Notes under the pieces: model-generated
Told to the model about the DNA's origin: nothing
The model's database searches: none
Seen by the model: the letters and a program-made list of their open reading frames with translations, nothing else
Program-made: the position numbers and the translations under genes
Source: a virus
Direction: 5' to 3' (one strand)
IMG/VR virus record: IMGVR_UViG_3300042937_000349
Coordinates: 1-20,483 of that record
DNA length: 20,483 nt
In this document: one piece after another, positions 15,679 to 20,483 of the stretch
How the letters are laid out: each line of letters starts with the position of its first letter
How positions within the stretch are numbered: position 1 is the first letter of the stretch

Positions 15679-15734
15679 TGACTTATTTTCAAGAAATAAT
15701 TGAAAGAGTTTTATATTTTTGTAAAGTGAGCTAG

Positions 15735-17531
15735 ATGAATTCAGCACCAATTTACGGTGATCCACTTGATGGATACCTTCACCTTTACGGGTTTAACTGG
15801 AAAAAAGGAACACACCAAATCGCAATCGAACTTGCGATGTTCAGAGAAAAGATTAAAGGGAGGATTCCTAAAGATACTGGTGGATACGATATATTCCATC
15901 ACTTCCAAAGAATCGCCAAGGCTCTCTGGCCTGAGAAAGATAGCAAGTCAACAGTAAACTTCATCTGGCATCCTTGGGCAGAACGAATGATCCGAGCTGC
16001 TTGCAATCACGAATACCTTGCAATCGCTGGCTCTGGTGGTTGCGGTAAGTCGGAGGCTTACGCAATATGGGCAATCGTGAACTACCTAGCCGATCCAGAG
16101 AACACAACAGTCCTTGCTACCTCCACAACAATCAAGGCATCCAAGCAGCGTATCTGGGGTAAGATTACTAGGTATTGGGGAGTATGCGAACAGTTAGGTT
16201 TGCCGGGGCATCTTGTGGATTCGGAGAATAAGATCAGTTATGTAGGAAAGGATGGCAAGCGTTCTGACTTGTCTGGCATTGTTCTTATCCCCGGTGAAAA
16301 GAAGAAGGAGCGTGACGCTACTGGCAAGATGCAGGGTATCCACAACAAGAATGTTATCTTTGTTGCTGACGAGTTATCTGAGCTATCTGAGGCTATTACA
16401 GAGGTTGCATTCTTCAACTTGTCCAAGGGTTGCGAACGCTTTCAGTTCATCGGAATCTCCAACCCTGCCTCGTATGTGGATGCGTTTGGAAAGTTCGCCA
16501 AGCCTAAAGATGGATGGGAAACTATTACTGTTGACGATGAAGAATGGGCCACTTCCCGTGGAGTATGCTTGCACTTCGATGGGTTGAAAAACCCAAACAT
16601 GATAGCCAAGAAAAAGATTTATTCTTGGATGGAGGGTCCGCAGGATTTCGAGAAGATTCCAGAAGAGGCTAAGAATACATCCTCGTTTTGGCGAATGTAT
16701 CGTGGCTTCTGGTGTCCTGCTGGTATTACAGATCAGATTTATTCCGAGGTCGAGATACTTAACTCTAAGGCTACCGACAAAGCCGTATGGCTTGATAACG
16801 AGAAAACCAAGGTCGCATTCCTCGATCCATCCTTCACTAATGGTGGAGATAGAACGGTTCTTTACTTTGGGACGGTTGGCAAGCTGGCAGAGCCACATGG
16901 ATACAAGGGTCTGCAATACGATGAGTTCTTGGTCTTCCAAGAGGATGTCACAGACCAATCCATGACTCGTTCTCAGCAGGTAGTTCAATGGTTCCGTAAT
17001 GAGTGTCTAGCTAGGGGTGTTCAGCCTCGTAATGCAGGATACGATAAGTCCGGCGCTGGTGGTCCTCTAGGTGACTTTATATCCGTTGCTTGGTCAAAGG
17101 ATGTGTATGGCTTGCAATTCGGTGGCAGGGCTTCAGAAAAGCCTGTATCGGCATACGATCCAACCCCGTCACACGAAAGGTATGTCAACTCGGTTTCTGA
17201 GATTTGGTATTCCTGCAAGGAGTATATGCGGACTGGTCAAGTCAAGGGTATCGGCGATGAGTTGATGCGAGAGATGTGTATGCGGAAACTTGATCCTAAT
17301 GGAGAGAAGAACCTAGCATTACGCATTAAGGTTCTGCCTAAGTCTGAGATGAAACAACGATTCGGCATATCTCCTGACATTGCAGATGCAGGGATGGGAC
17401 TACTCGCCTTGGCTAGAGAGAGGCTTAACCTAGACAGCAGCACCGCTACAAAGGCTCTTAATCCTAACAATAAGTCTGACTCTAAAGGCTGGAAGCAAGC
17501 CTTCAGTAAGTTTAAGGCTATTTATGGTTAA
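15735..17531 (+). CDS. terL: Terminase large subunit (DNA packaging ATPase/nuclease)
   Basis: A 598-aa protein that pumps DNA into the procapsid and cuts it. The ATPase domain has Walker A GSGGCGKS (99-106), Walker B VIFVADE (207-213, Asp212 and Glu213) and a coupling motif GISNP (240-244). The nuclease domain has acidic residues in AFLDPSF (Asp364), AGYDKSG (Asp437) and SPDIADAG (Asp548 and Asp551), the usual RNase H-like metal-binding set. The length is typical. It is the only plus-strand gene in the window. It diverges from a 121-aa gene and ends 4 bases before the stop of the convergent methyltransferase, with no terminator between. The start at 15735 is preceded by a weak GTGAG, and a plus-strand promoter is possible at 15669-15678. 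Confidence 0.93.
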   Translation: MNSAPIYGDPLDGYLHLYGFNWKKGTHQIAIELAMFREKIKGRIPKDTGGYDIFHHFQRIAKALWPEKDSKSTVNFIWHPWAERMIRAACNHEYLAIAGSGGCGKSEAYAIWAIVNYLADPENTTVLATSTTIKASKQRIWGKITRYWGVCEQLGLPGHLVDSENKISYVGKDGKRSDLSGIVLIPGEKKKERDATGKMQGIHNKNVIFVADELSELSEAITEVAFFNLSKGCERFQFIGISNPASYVDAFGKFAKPKDGWETITVDDEEWATSRGVCLHFDGLKNPNMIAKKKIYSWMEGPQDFEKIPEEAKNTSSFWRMYRGFWCPAGITDQIYSEVEILNSKATDKAVWLDNEKTKVAFLDPSFTNGGDRTVLYFGTVGKLAEPHGYKGLQYDEFLVFQEDVTDQSMTRSQQVVQWFRNECLARGVQPRNAGYDKSGAGGPLGDFISVAWSKDVYGLQFGGRASEKPVSAYDPTPSHERYVNSVSEIWYSCKEYMRTGQVKGIGDELMREMCMRKLDPNGEKNLALRIKVLPKSEMKQRFGISPDIADAGMGLLALARERLNLDSSTATKALNPNNKSDSKGWKQAFSKFKAIYG

Positions 17532-17535
17532 ACAA

Positions 17536-18114
17536 TTATGTTTTACAAAGAACAAGTTCAATGAATGCCTCGACATTATTTGACTCGATAAATGTCTGAT
17601 CAATATTCGATCCAAGACTGTAATCGTAATTAGTATCTACAAGCATTGCTCTTTTTGCGTAGCAGTGTGGTTTCAAGTAATCCAAGAACTTATAGATATT
17701 CACATGATACTTTGCTGGACTCGTTTCATGCGTGAAGCTCCAAGTGCTTTTGTGGTCTGGATTGTATCTTGAGGGCCATTTGTTTCCTTCATACAAATCC
17801 CAGTCTGGAATAGACACGATTAGGTGTCCTCCTTTTCTAACAACTTTAATCCATTCCAGTATAGCCTCAAATGGATTATGCATATGCTCAAGGCATTGAG
17901 AAGCGTGAAGATAGTCGAATCTATCAGTAAAGTATTTCGATAAATAGTTTGCATCTCCGTGTTCCATGTCAAATGCAATGCAAGTGTTGTATAGAATCTT
18001 GTCGCTTCCGCATCCTACATCTATTCCCCGTCCATTGAATATATCTTGCCAGTTAAATATACCAAGGCGGGTTTCCTCCATCCTTCTCCGCATTGCCTTT
18101 CTCGCTTCGTTCAT
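17536..18114 (-). CDS. Class I SAM-dependent methyltransferase
   Basis: A 192-aa methyltransferase of the Methyltransf_11-like type. Motif I is GRGIDVGCGSDK (28-39), the conserved SAM-binding loop. Asp49 in FDMEHGDANY is motif II. Motif IV is FDYLHASQCLEHMHNPFEAI (66-85), and RKGGHLIVSIPDWD (93-106) is motif V. The length is about one bare domain, without a DNA-recognition region and without the (N/D/S)PP(Y/F/W) catalytic motif of DNA adenine methylases, so a small-molecule, sugar or protein target is more likely. It overlaps the GT-B gene upstream by four bases (ATGA at 18111-18114), suggesting the two work in one pathway. An AAGGA ribosome-binding site lies about 9 bases before the start. 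Confidence 0.85.
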   Translation of the reverse strand: MNEARKAMRRRMEETRLGIFNWQDIFNGRGIDVGCGSDKILYNTCIAFDMEHGDANYLSKYFTDRFDYLHASQCLEHMHNPFEAILEWIKVVRKGGHLIVSIPDWDLYEGNKWPSRYNPDHKSTWSFTHETSPAKYHVNIYKFLDYLKPHCYAKRAMLVDTNYDYSLGSNIDQTFIESNNVEAFIELVLCKT

Positions 18115-19058
18115 CCGATCAGTTCCTTTACTTTCTGTATGGATACAAGCAATCGTTCTGTAATTGGATCAAGAGCAACGAAAGGAAGCGTCTCTGCTAC
18201 AACCATCTTTTCTATCTCAGATTTAGGCTTCTCCATCCCCGCTGATTGAGCCTGAATTACCAGCACATCAATTGAGTAACTATTTAATGTTTTCCCGTTT
18301 ATAGTTAATCTCCAACCGCCGCTTGGGGTATGCGCTTTGTCTATGTGTCGTTCTGGAGTTTTGTCCGAAACTTGTATGCGTTTTTCTGACAAAACTGTGT
18401 CAATCTTTCCATCGTAGCAAAATGTAGCATTGTCTCGTTTATAGATACAATCCGGAGTCCATAAGCAGACTTCTTGTATCGTCCGATGCTTTAGCCCTTC
18501 AGCTACACAATTCGCTGAACTCTGGTTCCCGATAAAGCATTCCGAGCTATTGATAGCAATCGCTAGTTCAAGGTAATCCTTAACGATTAATCTCTCAACC
18601 TTACCAAACCTTTTGCAAAACAACTCATACTCGCTATCGTGTCCAACAAAAAGAATTGATTCACTGATTTTATCAACTATTTCTTTCCAAGGAAATAACG
18701 GATTAGCGTATCTATTCGTCTTGTTAACAATAACCCTGTCTTTGAACTTCTTATCTTTCGGACAAAATAGCCATTGCTTATTTAAATCTGTATGCTGTTT
18801 TATCCATCTAGCGTGTAGCTCCGCAAGAGGAACCCCGTATGGATGCCCATTCTTTCTAAAGTCAACGAATGATTTATCAACATTGTAAAGCAACTTATGC
18901 CCACACTTCTTGATGTATGGCTGGCATTCAATGAGCGGCCTTAACATCTTGAGTGCAGTTTGATTATTCTGAATGTAGTAGTTCCCGCCACCCGCTGCTT
19001 GGACTGATGCCAAGCTAAGAATAATATCCCCTAAATCTCGTTCATGTAAAAAGTTCAT
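18111..19058 (-). CDS. GT-B-like glycosyltransferase
   Basis: A 315-aa protein resembling GT-B fold transferases of the heptosyltransferase/GT9 type. The N-terminus NFLHERDLGDIILSLASVQA (2-21) followed by GGG has the D-(L/T)-G-D-x4-(L/P) nucleotide-sugar-transferase signature. The second half has ESILFVGHDSEYELF (133-147), then LELAIAINSSECFIGNQSSA (163-182) and AEGLKHRTIQEV (186-197), which match the donor-binding half (F-I-G-x-x-S and the A-x-E-G-L loop). A good AAGGGA lies 6 bases before the ATG. It is coupled to the methyltransferase by a four-base overlap, and the cysteine-rich gene ends 3 bases before it starts. Sugar and acceptor are unknown. Confidence 0.72.
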   Translation of the reverse strand: MNFLHERDLGDIILSLASVQAAGGGNYYIQNNQTALKMLRPLIECQPYIKKCGHKLLYNVDKSFVDFRKNGHPYGVPLAELHARWIKQHTDLNKQWLFCPKDKKFKDRVIVNKTNRYANPLFPWKEIVDKISESILFVGHDSEYELFCKRFGKVERLIVKDYLELAIAINSSECFIGNQSSANCVAEGLKHRTIQEVCLWTPDCIYKRDNATFCYDGKIDTVLSEKRIQVSDKTPERHIDKAHTPSGGWRLTINGKTLNSYSIDVLVIQAQSAGMEKPKSEIEKMVVAETLPFVALDPITERLLVSIQKVKELIG

Positions 19059-19061
19059 TAA

Positions 19062-19688
19062 CTATCCCTTCTTCCAGCAATAATTTATATCGTCAAAATC
19101 TTTCTTAATCTCTTCGCTTAATCCTTTTCTCTGGATGTCAACTGGAACATGGACAGCAGCCGTTAGAGAACAACTGCAAACTAGGCAGGCTCCAAGCCTA
19201 TCGTCGTATCGTGTCTTTCTTTTGCCTATAACGCCATGTATTAGCGTTAGCACCGCACCCATGCAAGCACCGCAAGAGAACTGCAAAGTCGTGTTAAACG
19301 GGCAACCAACGCAAATGCCAGCCCTTCTATCAGCTTCCTCCTGAGATACGAAGGCATCCTTGCCGGATAAGGTTGATTGCGCCCAGATTCGCATCATGTT
19401 CAAGAACGAAAGAACGGCAGTCAAAGATAGCCTTCTGCGGGTTACTTTTTTAGAGCTATTCGGAATGCACTTCGATCCCCAGTTTGGATTCTGTTTACAC
19501 ATTTCGGATAAGAATTCTTCCTCCCAGTTTGGAGACAGCAAAATCCCATTAGCGTTGCAGTGGGATTTGTATGCATTGGTTATCGCTCGATAGTCGTAGT
19601 GTTTAAACTCAACCCCAGTTTGTGGAACTTTAATTCTCCAGTTCCCAGCAGGGGAACTAGACTTGTCTATCAGTTCATATTCGATCAT
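19062..19688 (-). CDS. Cysteine-rich putative metal-binding protein
   Basis: A 208-aa protein with 11 cysteines. Paired cysteines sit in the second half: GICVGCP (126, 129), FSCGACMG (139, 142), GACLVCSC (168, 171, 173) and Cys204 near the end. This spacing points to zinc or iron-sulphur binding. The middle of the gene (about 84-110) is basic and helical. It overlaps the large upstream gene by four bases (ATGA at 19685-19688) and ends 3 bases before the GT-B gene, so the right-hand genes form one tightly packed unit. I have a general memory of similar Cys-rich phage proteins of unknown function but cannot assign a family. Confidence 0.65.
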   Translation of the reverse strand: MIEYELIDKSSSPAGNWRIKVPQTGVEFKHYDYRAITNAYKSHCNANGILLSPNWEEEFLSEMCKQNPNWGSKCIPNSSKKVTRRRLSLTAVLSFLNMMRIWAQSTLSGKDAFVSQEEADRRAGICVGCPFNTTLQFSCGACMGAVLTLIHGVIGKRKTRYDDRLGACLVCSCSLTAAVHVPVDIQRKGLSEEIKKDFDDINYCWKKG

Positions 19689-20483
19689 TGTCTCATGCGC
19701 TTAACCGCTTGGACTGCCATATCCGATGCACCCTTAACTTTAAAGTCACCAGCAGAGTAGCCTCTTGCGTATTTTTCAAGCTCATCATCGTAATCGCTTG
19801 GCTTCATTCTTTCAAGTTTTGATCTGTTTTTAAACATTCGATCCGACATTACTTTCCCGTATTCACGGACATATGACTCAAACTCATCGTCAGTAAGTAT
19901 GTCTCCGAATCTCTTTTGAGCATTTGTTCTTGTTGGGATTGAGGGTCCACTACCTTGCTTTAGAATAAGCTCATTGAGTTCATTCATCGGTGTATTTTTC
20001 GGGAACGAGAATACAACAGGAACTCCGAGCTTAAATAGCTTGTCGCCCCAGTCATCAGCCCTGACTGGTTGACCTAGAGCGTTAAGAGCTTTAGCGCCCA
20101 TCCACGGGCCAACAATCGGTGTGTTTGCGTAGATAGCTCCCTCGACAGAAGACCTATCGACTGGATCGTTTATGAAATCAGTAATGTTCCTTGCGACAGA
20201 TGTTCCAAGAAGTGGGATAAAGGTTTTTCCAAAGTATCCAGCTTGACTTACAAGTTCCTCGGTTACTCTGCCCTGTTTAGATGCGTCGAACAGTGGCTTG
20301 GTAAAAGCGGCATACGGGCCTCTCTGTGCAAGAGCAAAGAATGATGATCCAAGCATAGATGCCATTGCGCTTAAATCTTCAGGCTCTTTCTTCGTGTCGT
20401 TCTGCTTCTTCTTAATTTCCCAGTCATCCATAGCTCCAGCAAGCATGATTGGGAAGAATAAGGCTTCACCACCACGCCCGATG
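19685..20483 (-). CDS. Large internal-virion or polyvalent protein, C-terminal part (runs off window)
   Basis: The frame is open from base 20483, so the N-terminus is missing and 265 codons remain; the in-frame Met at 20446 is unlikely to be the start because IGRGGEALFFPI precedes it in frame. The visible part has a hydrophobic stretch (FFPIMLAGAM), then SMLGSSFFALAQRGPYAAFT, then YANTPIVGPWMGAKALNALG with QPVRADDWGD, and a charged C-terminus (DDELEKYARGYSAGDF). The sequence GPW-x3-KALN-x-LG followed by a long polar tail resembles the end of very large phage proteins with large-polyvalent-protein or internal-virion modules. It overlaps the Cys-rich gene by four bases. Confidence 0.6.
   Translation of the reverse strand, partial: IGRGGEALFFPIMLAGAMDDWEIKKKQNDTKKEPEDLSAMASMLGSSFFALAQRGPYAAFTKPLFDASKQGRVTEELVSQAGYFGKTFIPLLGTSVARNITDFINDPVDRSSVEGAIYANTPIVGPWMGAKALNALGQPVRADDWGDKLFKLGVPVVFSFPKNTPMNELNELILKQGSGPSIPTRTNAQKRFGDILTDDEFESYVREYGKVMSDRMFKNRSKLERMKPSDYDDELEKYARGYSAGDFKVKGASDMAVQAVKRMRQ

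Noticed and set aside
15667-15765. N-terminal extension of the 121-aa hypothetical protein up to 15765
   Set aside because: It would overlap the divergent terminase start, crosses the AT-rich promoter-like gap and has low-complexity composition. The ATG at 15666 or 15654 is more likely.
16383-16988. 201-aa minus-strand frame inside the terminase
   Set aside because: It is a shadow of the terminase, which has all its catalytic motifs on the plus strand.
17526-17540. Terminator between the convergent terminase and methyltransferase genes
   Set aside because: Only 4 bases separate the stops and no stem-loop with a U-run could be found around them on either strand.

Overview
The window is part of the genome of a tailed double-stranded DNA phage, probably from an uncultured-virus assembly. 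The sequence shows a large terminase with ATPase and nuclease motifs, a portal-like protein, a coiled-coil scaffold-like protein, a probable major capsid protein, long collagen-like fibre proteins and a lysis cassette with holin-like proteins and a GH108-like endolysin. No tail tube, sheath or tape-measure gene is visible. The long portal (770 aa) and the C-terminus of a large internal-virion-like protein at the right edge lean towards a podovirus-like virion, but this is inference. No integrase, repressor, replication gene, tRNA or CRISPR was seen, so lifestyle is open. The host cannot be fixed. The beta-strand (PATR-type) repeats in one fibre gene are common in surface proteins of Verrucomicrobiota, Planctomycetota and some Proteobacteria, which hints at such a host.

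Nearly everything is on the minus strand and reads right to left. The right end (20483 to 17536) holds four tightly coupled genes: the C-terminus of a large protein, a cysteine-rich protein, a GT-B-like glycosyltransferase and a methyltransferase. The terminase (15735-17531) is the only plus-strand gene. It converges on the methyltransferase with a 4-base gap and diverges from a small hypothetical gene across a short AT-rich region. Next on the minus strand come a GT-A-like glycosyltransferase, the portal, two small proteins and the scaffold-like protein, ending in a clear intrinsic terminator (10311-10341).

A gene of unknown function (9411-10274) and a 241-base leader precede the capsid gene (7982-9169), which has strongly biased codon use. 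A GC-rich stem-loop follows it. Then comes the host-contact region: an acidic small protein, a 760-aa collagen-like fibre, a 508-aa PATR-repeat protein, a 71-aa protein and a 461-aa fibre with a glycine-rich C-terminus. The two collagen-like fibres share a ~50-residue N-terminal module. A 52-aa gene, three small membrane-protein genes, the endolysin and the start of one more gene complete the left end.

The most interesting points are the phage-borne PATR-repeat protein set among modular fibres, the possible link between the two glycosyltransferases plus methyltransferase and the Thr-rich collagen repeats, the inverted terminase gene, and the possible ADP-ribosyltransferase-like N-terminus of the unknown gene before the capsid.
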